A stretch of DNA of 64,000 bases, from NCBI GenBank assembly GCA_039621445.1, contig CP154956.1, positions 73,422,205-73,486,204 of the forward strand, read 5' to 3'. Positions 47,753 to 61,200 of this stretch are shown here, piece by piece (within the stretch, counting starts at the first letter, position 1; every line of letters starts with the position of its first letter). The DNA comes from Euglena gracilis (Eukaryota; Euglenida; Euglenophyceae; Euglenales). The position numbers were made by a program, and so were the translations under genes. The notes beneath the pieces are model-generated. The model searched no databases and was not told where the DNA came from. It worked only from the letters and a program-made list of their open reading frames with translations.

Positions 47753-49026
47753 TAAAAAGGCGAAACAGTTCGCGGACAGTAACGGTTCGCACTCAACTGA
47801 TCCTCAAAGAATTGACAGGACGGATGATTTTATTCAACGCGTTATCAAAATCTTTTTAAAAATTTTGTGGCTTATTGATTCGTGGTAAAAAATGATTCAA
47901 ATTTTTTGTCGTTTTTGGCACTTTGCAGGGCAGTTTGCAGACAGCCATGCTCCATGCGATGACTGGCTGGAGCAAAATCACCATCCCCAAATGAACCGAG
48001 ACGAAAATCATGGAAACCGCCCCCATTTTCCCCGTGTTTTTTTTTCGTATTTCCCATATCTCCCTCATACTTTTTGTCCCACGTACTTTTCCTCAACCCT
48101 TAAGGGGTGCAACTCTCTGGGGTGGTAAAATTTCACACAATAAACAAGAATGCATCTTCATCACAACTGGGAAAAAAATTTCCATTTTCCCAAAAACGTG
48201 AGTTAAAATTAAAAAAAATTCCCATTACGATGGTGTGTGGTGTGTGGACTTGTGGAATGTGACCTTCAATGTGACCTTCAATGTTTGGTGCCTGGGCACA
48301 ATGGGGGGGATTCCCCTGCACTTGTTCGCTGCATGACCGCCACCCAAAAATTTACAAGTCGGTGCGGGTTATTTGAAGGAGTAGGGTTAGGGCAAAATGG
48401 AGTGGGGTGGGGTGGGGTCCCGCCAAATGTGCCAGATTTTTTTTTGGAAATTGACAGGGGGAATCTTGTTCGCTGCACGACCGTCACCCAAATGAGTGAT
48501 CAGGGTTCAGGCAATTTGGTCAGAAGCAACAAAACAATACCCGAAAGGAAGGTCCAGGACCCCCCTCCTTTTCTTTTCAGAAGGGTCTCGGGACGTGAAG
48601 TTTTCTACCAAGCCCCAGGGGGGTTTCTCCCCGTCCCCCGCGCCTATGTCCCCGCGGCCCGGGTTGCAACCCCTGCCAATATTAATGCAGAACAATGCTA
48701 AGAAATAGTAAAATAGTAAAATAAAGATTTTCTACAAGCTCAGGAACATGGCTTTTTTGATGACCCGGGGGGGGGGGTCCAGCTCAAAGGTTGGATAATT
48801 TCGGCTGGAAAAGGCTGCTGGCTGACCCTGTCCCCCCACTGGGGTCCCGGGCTGGGCTGGGCAGACGGATACCAAAAAAATCGAATTGCAAAAATGTCCA
48901 AGGCAAAAATGTTCGAAGGGAAATATTTTCTTTCAAAAAAACGCCGTCCATGAAAAGTGCCCTGGAATTTCTAAAAACAACCTTGAAACCCCCAAGACTT
49001 GGGGCAGGGGGCAAAATTTGGGTATA

Positions 49027-49128
49027 AATTGCCCCCCCCCCCAGAGTTAGTCACCCCCCCCCCCCTATTAGTCACCCTTGGCCAAATTGCCCTCCCAAGG
49101 GGGTGACTAACTGGGGGGGGGGGGGCAT
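49027..49128. repeat. Foldback repeat with AGTTAGTCACCCCC ends
   Basis: Left ttgcccccccccccagagttagtcaccc and right gggtgactaactgggggggggggca are inverted copies around CCAAATTGCCCTCCCAAGGG. It lies 87 bp upstream of the eIF3c start codon, where a promoter or 5' UTR would be. Confidence 0.65.
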
Positions 49129-49214
49129 GGTAAGTGCCATCCATAGGTGGGGGGCCAAACCACCCGACCCCCCTTGAAAACCTCTGACGTTTCCCCCAAG
49201 GTCCAGACAACAAA

Positions 49215-52200
49215 ATGAGCAAGTGGTTCAGGAACAAGGATGCCGATTCTGACGAAGAAGAAGAAAGTGAGGAGGTGTGGTGTGTATCCCTTCAAGGGTT
49301 CACTTTTTTTGCCAGGAAAGCTCTTCCAAGTCAGAGTCCTCTGAAAGCGAAGAAAGCGGCTCAGGATCAGGGGACAGTGATGAGAGTGAGAATGAAAGCG
49401 ATGATTCTGGCGAAGGAATGGCAGAAAGTGCCCCAAATGTGAGTCGGTTCTTGAAGCGGCACGACAAGGAAAGCGATTCTGATGAAGATCGGGTGCATCT
49501 TTAGTTTCATTCACATCCCTTGCTTTCCCCCTCTTTTGAAGGCTGGCGGTAAAGTGCTGAGTAAAGACAACAAGAGACATGTTGAACTGGAAAAAATCTA
49601 CAGTGCCTTGAAGGAACACATGAAAGTGAGTGATGTCAAATCAGCCCAGGAGGACATGGAGAAGATGGTGAAGAAGTACGGAGGTGGTGTTGAGGTATGC
49701 ACGCTGTGTTGAATTGCTGCTTCACCCCCAAAAATATCCCCCCCCCCCTTATTGTCTGTCCGACCTGCCTCCCGGATGCCCAAATGGACAACGAGGGGGG
49801 GGACATTGAGGGGGGTACACAGGGAGAACAAAAAAAAATCAGACATGCAGCCAGAAAAATCTTCCATTGGCCGGGGCCCACATGCCACACAGCTGGATGA
49901 CTTTTCAAGAAACCTCATCACCGACATTACCACAAAAAGGGGGGGGGGGCGGACGCCGGTTCTGTCCTGAACGCGGCGTCCCGGACCAGGCTTCTTTTAA
50001 GACCCCGGGGGGGGGGGGGGGTCCGGCCCGGACCTACCCACCCACCCCCTCCCCCCGGGGGGGGTCATCTGACTTAAAAAGAAGCCTGTCCGGGACGCCA
50101 GGTTCAGGACAGTACCGGCGCCCGCCCCCCCTTGTTTAAAGCGGCGTTTTAGAGACGCCGGGTTCAGGACAGAACCGGCGTCCCCCCCCTTTGGGCCAGG
50201 TACGACTTAGAAACCCACGTATTTGTGTTCCCCTTCAGGCTTTCTTTAGCACAATGATGGGCAGTTCCCTCGCCGTTGTAGTCTGCAACGCTATGCCCGC
50301 CAGCCCAACCAGTGCCCAATTTTTGGCAGGGTCGACACCGCCCTCTTTGGGGACCCTTTTGCCAAGAAACCGAGGGCCAGGGGTGGTCAGGAAAAGGCTG
50401 CACAGGGTAGTTTCGGCCCTTTGCAGGATTTTCAAAAAAGTCTGGACCACAAAAATTGCGTCATCGAAAAATTGGATGACTGGTTTACGGCCTTCGCAAA
50501 ATTCACGGTGGAGTATTTTTTTGATACTCCACAAGAAAAAGCGGACGGTTTGTCCCAGCGGCAACAACTTTGTGCCGAAGCGGGGGTTGCAATGCGGTGT
50601 TGGGCGCCGACAACGCTGAAAACCAACTTAAATGGTGCGGCAGCGTTTTACAAGAAAGCCGGAGGCATCGGAACGGTCGTTCCAGGGGAAGCAAGTTTGT
50701 TCCCCAAATTCAACGAATTTTGGAGTGATGCCAACCGCCGGGAACGCCAACTGGCGGCCCAGCGGGAGGAAATTGCCGTGCTTTCTGAGGCTGAGCTGGA
50801 AAAACGGTACTTGTCTGTTATCGCACGACATACCCCCCCTTTTGGTTATCGCACGACACCTTATTTTTAGTCCTATGGGGTTATTTAAGGAGTAGGGTTA
50901 GGTGCGCACAGGCCATGTAGCGCAACATGGCCTGTGCGCACCTAACCCTACTCCTTCAATAACCCCATATTAACCCAAAAAAAGGGCGTCGTGCGATAAC
51001 CAAAAGGGGGTATGTCGTGCGATAACAGACAAGTACCGGAAAAACTGGTGGACAGCACAAATTGGCGGTCATTTTTGGAAGCACAGCGGACAAATGTGCG
51101 GGTGGTAACCACGGAGGTAAAAGTGGAGGGTTTTCAGTTGCACTGTTTGTGGTTTCGCTCTGAAAACTCGTGGGGACAAGCGCCCCGTCATGTGTGATGT
51201 GTGTCACGAACCGCCACCTGTCGTGTGCTGGTCTTGTGATGCCCCCCCCGGTATGGCTCTTGGTATTGCTCTCGTTGTGAGGGTGCACCCCGTCCTGTTT
51301 CCCCATCGTAATGTGTTTGCTTACCGGCAGTACGTTTTGCCCTGTAATCGCTGTGGCTGTGGCAACCTGTATGCCTAGCAATCCCCTCCCCCTCCCCCTG
51401 GAAACTTCAGAAACGCTCAGCTGCTGCCGCCACTGATCAATCATATTCTGGCACTCTGCAGTTCTGCCTCCCATCCCTCTTCAGACAAGGAAATTTTCGT
51501 TGCTGCGGTCGCATACGTACATTTTTTGGGATAAAAAAAACTCCAGATCCGGACGCCAGGCTTTGGACAGAACCGGCGTTCCTAACGCCGGGCTTTAAGA
51601 CAGAACCCGTGTCCGGAAAACCCATGGGGGGGGACGCCAGTTCTGTCCTGAACCCGGCGTCTCAAACGCCGGTTTAACCTTGGGAACTGTGTGTTTTCAA
51701 TGGAGGTTAGGCAGGGGTGGGGGGGGGGGGGTTGGGGGCTTCGCCCCTAAAGGAATTTCAATGGAGAAACTTCACCGGTGAAGTTCACCGCCATGTATTT
51801 CCAATGAAGAGGGGGGGGGGCAGGGTTCGATATAAGGAGGGCGTACATGGTTTAGGTGGGGGGGGGTGTCCCCCCCCACCCCCCCCCCTCCGAGGCCGCA
51901 GGGGGGGGTCCGGACCACCCCCCCCCCCACCTGCAAGGGGGGTCCGGACCGACCCTGGGGGGCAAAAATTGACCCCCCCCAAAAAGGGTCATTTTTTTCC
52001 TCCGGCGCTTCGCGCCGAAAATTTTTTGCATTTTTGGCACATTTTTGCCCCAAAAGTGCCCAAAATGGCACTTTTGGTCGTTTTGGGGGGTCAAAAATTT
52101 TCGGCCCGGCGCTTCGCGCCGGGCCGAAAATTCGGCCACCCTGACCCGGGGGGGTGGGGGGGTCCCGACCGAAGAACCCAAAGTTCACCGCCTGATCTCC

Positions 52201-55200
52201 AATGCTCCCCTACCGCTTTGTCCAACAAAGAAGGCATTTTTGTGTGGAAAACTCCTCGTAGTGGATATTTTGAACCAAGAATTGGGGCAAAAATGGCGGG
52301 AAGCAAGTTGGTATGAAATCATCCATTTTTTTTGAATCACAGCATTTCTTTCCCCCGCATCTTTTTCTGTGTGGCGACAGGGAGTGAACTTTTGCGCAGG
52401 ATTTGTTTTGTTTTCACAGATCGGCATTTTTGGCCATTTTAAGGGGGTAAACCAAGTTTTGCCAAAAATTTTGGTCACTTTGAGGGGTGGCCACTTTGAG
52501 GGAGGGCAAATACCATGCCCCCTCCCCCATATTGTGCGTCCCATAATGAACCCCCAAAGTGGCCAAAAGTATTGGCAAATTTTGGTTTACCCCCCCCTCA
52601 AAGTGGCCAATTTCCTTCGGCACCTTTGGCGCCAAAGGCCAAAATCTGACCCCCCCCCAAAGTGTCCCCCCTCCCAGAGTGGCCATTTTGGGGTCCCAGG
52701 TGCCTGGAGGGTGGCCACTTTGAGGCGGGGGGGGGGGAGTGAGGGTATTTTGGAAACATTGATTTTTTTGACCCTGAAAACAGCCCAAAATGGCCCCAGA
52801 AATCCAAAATTGGCTGAAAACCGGCCGTGACTCGGGCTACACGAAGAGTTGGGGGGGGGGGAAGTAAAGCATGGTTGGAAAGTGCATTCCAAGGGCTTCA
52901 TTTTTGCTCTCTGGACATTTTCTTTAATTTTGCTTCATTGCCGAGATATTTTGAAAAAAAAAATCGATTTTTTTGACCTAAAAAATTCAAAAAAGCACCC
53001 AAAATGGCGGCCACAAAAGTGCGCTGGAACAACGGCCAGCGTGTCAGCAGCCAAAACAGCGAATGGTACATTTTGTCTAACATTTCCGGAGATAATGTAT
53101 GTTTTCTCGAGATATTCTCGAAAAAGTGAGTTTTGACTGAAAATATTCGAAACTGGGGGGCCGGCGAATCCTACCTTGTCGGCCTGGCTGGGGGTTGGGG
53201 GTCAAATGGAGGTCATTTGGAAACTCGGGACTGGAAGAAAAATTCTGGGAACTGGGCCGTGGTCATGGTGATAATCCGCGGTTTTCATTGCCTACCCAGG
53301 GGTGGGGGGGTGAGGGGGGGGTTCTTCGGTGGTGCCTCCCCCCTTTGTCGTACGACCACCCCACTATAATGACCACCCCCCGGTCGCAGGTTGCAGGTTA
53401 GGGGAGTCTAACGACCCGCAGGTGTTGCAGGTCAGGACCAAAAAACGAGGCTGTTTTTTTGAGGTTGTATGAAGATGCATCCATGCATGCCGCCTTTTCC
53501 AGGCATTTTCCATGTTCCCCACTGGCGCTCTTTTTTTTTACACCCGGTGTCTGGGCAACTTCCGTCCCATGTTCTCCCGCTGCAGTTCGGGTCCTGTTTG
53601 TATCGGTCAATAATGTGAACAACGACCACGCCCACTATGATGACCGCCCCCCCCGGTCACAGGTTGCAGGTCCCCGGTCGTACGACAAGGGGGTGGGGGG
53701 CTTCGCTCTAACTCTGAGATAAGAGCTCAGCGACCCTCCCCATAATGTACCTCCCCCTCAAAATGGCACCCAGGGGGGGGTACAATATGGGGGAGGCATG
53801 GTGCCCTCACCGTCCCCTCAAAGTGTCCCCCCAAAGTGGCTAAAAATTTTGGCAAATTTGGTTCCCCCCCCCTCAAAGTGGCCGTTGCCCTTTGGCGCCA
53901 AAGGTGTTGAAGGAAAAAATTTGACCCCCCCAAAGTGTCCGTCCCCCACCCCCCCAGAGGCCATCTTGGGGCCCTCGGTGCCTGGAGGGTGGCCACTTTG
54001 AGGGGGGTGAGGGTATTTGCATAGCAACAATAAACGTTTCTTGTGCCGCTACGGTGGAATTTTCCTTTGCGCCGCAACCACCATTGAGGCTGCTCAATTA
54101 ATCACATCGAAGGGTACGGAACAATTCTGCTGATTAATCGGGGGGGGGGGGTCCGAATGATTAGGCCGTCAGGGATTTTCATTGGACGTGTCTTCCAGTG
54201 GGGACATTTCTGTCTTTTTCCCCCTGAAAATTGCCAAAAACCACCACGTTGATGCCATATTGGGGTGGCAAAAAGGTGCAGGGGGCAAAGTGCCGGCGGT
54301 CATTTTGCCCCTCTCTTTAGGGAAAATTCAGCCCGAACCCGGTGCCTTGTCAAAGTGTTGGTTTTGCTTTGGAGACGGATTATTTTCAATCCCCACCGAT
54401 GAACGATTAATCACCCCCCCTCCCGAACAATTAATCAATTGATCCGAGTAATTGAAACAGCCTTACCACGCGGCAACAAATTGTGCTTGCGCTGTGACCG
54501 CAGTGCGGCAAGATCCCCCCCCCCCACCGCATCAGTCGCTGCACTTGTTCCGACCTGTTTTGATGAGTATTGCTTTCTCTTATGCAATGATCCCACAGAG
54601 ATTTAGCCTACAGAATACTCCCATTCACCTGCAGCTGTTCACAATTTCATGCCCTGTAAGTTGTGAAAAAGTTGTTAAAAATTTGAGGTGGCTCATTCCT
54701 GCAGCTGGTGCCCTCTATTCTCGGAACAGCCTGACAAATTCTCCCAAAGAAATGACAGTGTTTTATGAAATATTTTGACAGTATCGGCAGGAATCGGCCA
54801 AACAGCCAGGGTAGGGTGGCGGGGGGGGGGTCAACCCCCCCCACCCCCTGCATGGTGGATGGGGGGGGGGTCGACACCTCTTCCTGTTTTTCTGGTGGCA
54901 CTAGTTTTTGGACCCAAAAAAATGCCATTGAAAATCCAATAAATTTCCAACAGAAAAATAAAAAAGAGAAGAACTGTCAGTGTAATTTGATTGAGCCAAA
55001 ATTTGGTCCAATTTTTTGACTTGTTTTTTTTTTCCACCCCCTCCTAAAAAATTCCAATTTTTAAACCTGAAGTTCTTGAGATTTTTTCGTGAAAGCTGTG
55101 GTTGATGGGGGTCGACCCCCCCAACCAGGCCTTCCCGTTCTGCCCTGGTGTTTCCTGAACGTTTTAACAGGGTTTTTGAAACTTTTTTGTATGGTTTTTA

Positions 55201-58200
55201 GAACAGAATGGCATTTTATTTGGAGACATTCAAAAAACAGCCCTATTGCACAAAGTACCTCGTCAATGTCTCAAATGCTGCCTTGGGTTTTCCACAAAAA
55301 GTCAGTCTTATGCATTCATGAACGTTGTCAAAATTTTCAAATAATTTTTGAAAATTTAAAAGAACTCTGTCAGGTGTGTAGGGCCCCCTCTGGCTTGAGA
55401 AAAACCCCACCCCACGATATTTTTTCAAGGATTCCCTGGCAGACCTCTTACGCAACCCTTGGGGACGGTCCCTTTGCGAAACTGCTAAAACAGACGCATT
55501 GCGAAAAGGAACAGACAATGTTCCTGAGTGCTTAACAACTGCGCCTGAGCAGCTTTTCAGAAGACCCCCACTTGTCCCCTCAGATTCCCAGCCTGTTCTT
55601 CAAGGTGATAGTTTACACGGACCGTTGGTTGAAGGACAAAGAGGCAAAGGAGAAGGCTGCCCCAGAAACAAAGACGAAGGACAAAGACAAAATCAAGGCA
55701 CTTGGTTTGCTGAAACAAAGGGTCAAGAAGATTACTGGTCGAGAAGATTTCTTCCCTCGCTTGAAGGTATCATTGCTGTCCGCCCTCCAAATGTGTTTGT
55801 GTGGGGTGGAATTTGGATGACATCTGTGAAGAATTTTGCCGAAGTTGAATTTTCTTATTTTATTGGTTTTTTAAATCCATTTTGATGTTGGCAGCATTCA
55901 TTGGAAGGCCATGGCTTTCCGTTTCACCCAAAGTATCAAAAATGATCTTTCTTGATTCCTGATTTCGGTGGATGGGCAATCTTTCAGCATGGGAAATTCT
56001 TTTCTTTTCTTTCCAGTTTATTCACCAACTATTTCTGGCCTTTTTCCTCCTCAGTCTGCCGAAAAAGCATTGATGAAGGAAGAGCAAGGCGATGATGAGG
56101 ATGAGGACGAGGACGAGGAAAAGGATGACGAGGATATTGTCCAGCCAGCCCGGTGTGTGCCCGGCCACACACTCTGATCTGTTGGTTCAAAATTACAACA
56201 AATTTGATGATCTTTGTTTATTTGTGCTCTAAATACTAACTAAAATTATTATTTAAATACCAAATATCTCTAAATATTAACTCAATAGCTAATACAAAAA
56301 AACAAAGAACTAACAACTAAATAATTAAATACAAACTAAACATCAAGGTGATGGAACACCTCCAGAGCGAAATCCTCTTGCAAGTCTGTGGTGACGATAT
56401 GTGCAAGACATCACACAAACCCGGAATCCGTGCCTTTACCAGAGATTTTTTCTCAGTTCCGCAAACAAAGGGGGGGTGGGTGGGTCCCGGCCGATCCCCC
56501 CCCCCAGGGGGGGGGTCCGGACCTCCCCCCAGGTCCTAAAGACCTCTGACCCCTGTGCCCTGTACCCTATACCAAATGTCAACCCTCAAAATCAGGCAGG
56601 GGTAGATGGGAAGCCTTTCAGCATTGAACCTTTCGTGGTTGAAACCTCGGCCAGCGAAATCATAATTCAAAAGGCATTCGTGTCTCACCCCAGTGGACGA
56701 AGCCCATGCATCAGCGGCAGAAGAGACCCACTCACTCCCTGGGGGGAGGGGGGGGGTGCAGGGAACAATTTTGGGTGTTCAATTTGGGTGTCCAAAAATT
56801 TCATGCACTTTGAGTGGTAGCGATCCCTGGTGGGGAGGGGATTGGCCAGAAACCAGTCCCGGTTCACCAACTTTAAAACCTCTGGCCCACACCATTACAC
56901 AGCCACCGCAGGTAAAATCCTTTGGCTGTCAAGTCCATGATGCACCAATGCTTGCCTGGGCAGTTGTTTCGTCGCAACTGCACAAAAGGGTGACCACTGC
57001 CTAGACTGACAAAATAGACAGCATGGATGGGATGAATGATTTCGCACACGCTCATTTGCCGTCCCTGTACTCTGGCAACACAGGCATCCCCCCTCTGCAT
57101 TGCCGGCGGCACAAAGCCCAGCGCGAGGGGGTTGGCTGCCCCATTGGCAACAGGCCCAGGATGAGGGTGGGGTCTTCAGCAGCCGGGGTCGCGCGCATGT
57201 GCACACAATTGCGGCCAAGCTTCTGCTTGCAGTACCCCCCCCCCCAGGGGGGTTTTGCAGCTTGTCCAAATTTGGCCAGTGGAAATCCTGTGGACCCCCC
57301 AGGTTGTGGACCCCTGGGGGGGTGTAGCAGGGCTGGCTAGTGGATTTTTTTTTCCAGTCACCGGCGCGAAACGAAAAATTTTTGTGCCCTGCAAAACCTG
57401 CCAAAATGTCCATTTCTGGTTCTTTTTGGTTTTTTTTGGAACAAAATCAGCCAAATAAACACATTAAAAGCCTTATTTCCACCTCGGCGCGCAGCGCTTT
57501 AGGAAAGTTGTTATCGAGTTGGGGGGACCCGGCCCAGACCCCTCAGGGGAGGGGGGGGTCTAATTGGTGGCTTTCCAGTGTTTAGCAAAATTGCGCCATT
57601 GGGTTGGAGTCTGGGGGCCTTGGGTTAACACGTGAAGATGGATGAGGAGGGCCACCGGGACATGTGTGCGGAAGTGGGGCCCTGGGGGGGTCCGGAGCTG
57701 GACCTCCGAGGGGGGGTCCATACCCAGGCTTCTGGTGCGAAGTACCGAAGATTTTTTGGGGAAAATGATTTTGCACGGCCGATTTTTGTGGTGTCCCCCC
57801 TCGGGGGGGTCGTCCCACGCTGGGCTGGATGGGTCCCTTTCCAGATGGGTGACTGGGTCGACCCCCCCCCCCCCTGGGCCTTGAAATGAAGCCCAAAGGG
57901 GGCCTTGAAGGGGGATTTTGGGGAGAGAGGGACGGGCTCACCAGGGGGAAAAATTTTCGGCTCTTCGTGCTGTGAATTGTTTTGGGTGGACAGGGGATAT
58001 TTCAAAGGTGCCAGGAATCATTTTTTTCTCAGTGTCGATCAGGATTCTTTTTAAAGAAGTGCGAATCCTGCCAGGGGAAAAAAAACTCTCAAACAAACCC
58101 CCAAAAAGAAAAAAACACAAAAAATGCCAGTTGGACGTACCTTCTTTCAGGAGCTCCCTGAAGGAATTCTCCCCGAGGGTGCTATAATTTTGACCCCGTT

Positions 58201-61200
58201 GTCCTTCCAAATGTTGCAAATTTTTGCACGTCACATTGAGTTGTGTGAAACGGGCCGCATTTCGTTTTGGTTGTTTTTTTTTTCCTTCGCAATTTGTGTT
58301 GAGGATGTCTTGTGGCACTGTGAAACCTGTACGATCGTGGCCTGGTCCAACAGAAGTGTGACGTCAGAAAGGTCCCTTGGTGGTGTCTGACAAAAGCGAC
58401 TAACGTGTCTATGTTGCCTCTGATCCACTCCTGCATTTCATGGACATACAACAATCAATCGCGTTCTTTGCTGCATTTCCGTGTCGCATGTTGAATTTGC
58501 ATCGATTGCCGCAGTCCATTGCTCCTTTTACACACCCCAAGTTCAGCTGCGCCCGGGGACCCCTATGGGGGGGGGTGTCAGCCAGCAGCCTTTTTCGAGC
58601 CAGCCCAAAAATCTTCCAGCCTCTGAGCTGGACCCACCCCGAGGGGGTCGTCAAAAAACGCCCTGGACCAAAGGTGGGGGTTTGTTGTGTTTTTGGCGCA
58701 AAGCACCGAAAATTTTTTTGGACCGCAAAATTCCCCTCCCCAAAATGGTCCCCCCCGAACCCCCCTTTTTTTCGAGTGGGTGGGTGGGTTGGGGCCATGG
58801 GACCCCCCCCCCCTGGGTGTGTGCCATGGATCAGGTTTTTGCCCGGCCAAAGGCTGGGCCATAAAACTTTTTTCGGCGTTTTTGGCCGATTTTGGCTGGA
58901 TTTTGGGTGGTGGGTGGGTAGTTTTGGGTGGGCAGGTGGGTTTTCGAAAAAAGTGGGTGGGTGGGGTTGGACCCGGAAAAAGTGCCCCCCCCCCCTGCCC
59001 CCGGGGGTCACAAAGTGAATCTATGTCTGGACCCCAGAGCAGATCGGGAGTCAGCCAAACAACCAGGGCAGTGGGGGGAATCGACCCCCCCCCCACCACC
59101 TCCCGTATTTCCGGAAGCACCAACTTCGGTGCCAGGTGAAAAAATATGTGAAAATGCTGTGGTTTTGGGGGGCCAACCCCCCCCCCCCACCACCAGGTCT
59201 TCTTGTTCTGCCCTGCTGGACCTCCCCGGGTTTTAAGAAAACTTTAGTGGGAACTTTTTTGAGGCAACCCAAATTTCCGCTAAATCTGGGTTTCTATTTG
59301 GCGAATTGATGTCATTTGTCAGCCACCACATTCTCTCTCACAGGGAGAAGGCAAGGGCAGAAGAAGAGGATAAAGAGTGGAAACCTGAACTAATTGAAAA
59401 GAAGTTGCAGGAAGTTCTTGCCTTGAGGGGAAAGAGAGGTGTGTTCTTGTATTACTCCGAGACAGATTAAGTGCCTAACAATTGATTTTAAGTTTGGTGA
59501 GCCGCATCATGAGAAAAGTGGTGAATGTAAGATGGGATGCCACTGAAAGGTGTAGACACAATAACAACCTGTGCCCGCTGGACAAGGAAATTGTTGTGGG
59601 TGGTGTTTGCCGCTCTCCGCAGGAACCGACAAGTTGGAGCAGATCGAATCTCTGAAACGGATTTTGTTGCACACGGGCCCCGCTCAGGGTTTGACATGAT
59701 CAGGGGTCTGCCCCCCCCCCGCCGTTTTTTTTTCCCGTCTAACCCTGCCCTGCCCTCCTCACGGTGCGTCTCCAACTGATGGTCCACCTGGTGGCGGCGT
59801 GGTACGACAACACGCCTCCCCTCGCCACACACATGCCAGCGGCAAGCTGGCGTGCTGCGTATGACAACCTGATCCGCATCCTGAATTTGTTGAACGATCA
59901 CCCTGAGTTTGTCGTCCATGAGTCGGAGGACGATTTGAACGAAGTTTCCAAGTTTGAGAAGATGCCAGATGCTACCGTCGTATGACCTGCCAAAATCTCT
60001 GCTTTTGTTTATTTTTTGTTGATCTGTGCAATTCACCCACGGCTTTCTTTGTTATTCAATGTTTGCATTTTTTTGTTGCAAATTGGAGTATTGGTTCATT
60101 TCCAAGGCGGGTAGAGCTCAAAATTCATCAACCACTGCAATATTTCAAAAATTTCTGAAATGGACCAAGATAAAAAAAATATATTTAAGTGCTTGTATTC
60201 CATCCCTGTTTTTTTGCGATAATTTCCCCTTTGCCTCAATTCCTTTTTTTTTTGGTCAATTATGGGAAACGTTGCCCTTGCAATGTTGCTCTGTCAGTTT
60301 TGGCTTGAGACTGGTGACAACAAGAAAAGAAATGGAATGGGAGTTTTTGGCATCATCAATGCTTCATGCTTAATAAATAATTGCTTGCTTACTAACTTGC
60401 TTACTTAGTTAATAACTTGCTTAAATATTTCAGCAAGTTTGAGTTTTCTGGATCGACTTCATAAAGTCATCACAGTTTTGTGTTTATTTGCTCGCTAACA
60501 CAATCTTCTTCTTCTTCTTCTTCTTCTTCTTCTTCTTCTTCTTCTTCTTCTTCTTCTTCTTCTTCTTCTTCTTCTTCTTCTTCTTCTTCTTCTTCTTTGG
60601 TTATCTTTGCTCTTCAGTTCTTCATTCTCTGTTCCAGGTGGCCATTGAAGGCAATTTCATGGGTTTCACTGAACGGCTAGATGACGAGTTCATTAAAGCA
60701 CTGCAGTTTACAGATCCTCACACCCAGGTGTCTCCTGCAGCATTGCCGACATCATCATTATCAGCGGCCACAGGAGCTGCATAATATTTTTGCTGTCTAT
60801 TGTTAACAACTCGAACATTTCAAAGAGGATTTGCTTTTCCTGTCCGTCATTGGAGGAGGTTCTCAAGCATTTGTACCTTGTTTCCATAACATCCCGAAAT
60901 ATTGGCGGCATTTGTGACACAAGCAAATGAAAAAGGTTCGAGCAACAAGAAGATTAAGAGGAAGGAGCCACACAAATTATATGGGGCCAATATTTTGAGA
61001 ATTTGGGGCATTCATCCACAGGTTGGACCGGGGGGGGGGGTCCGGGGGAGGGGAGGGGAGGGGACAGGTCCCCCCCCAAGGGGGCAGGGGGTTAGGTGAG
61101 TGGACACCCCAGGTTTGCAAGGTTTATTTTCGCCATGAAGCCCGAAAAAAGCCAAAAATTGAAAAAAACTTTGCCCCCAAATTGATTCCCAAAAAGTGGT

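Noticed and set aside
60480-60784. Ser- or Phe-rich ORFs before eIF3c exon 9
   Set aside because: Produced by the CTT microsatellite in the intron; the real exon frame starts at 60638 after an AG acceptor.
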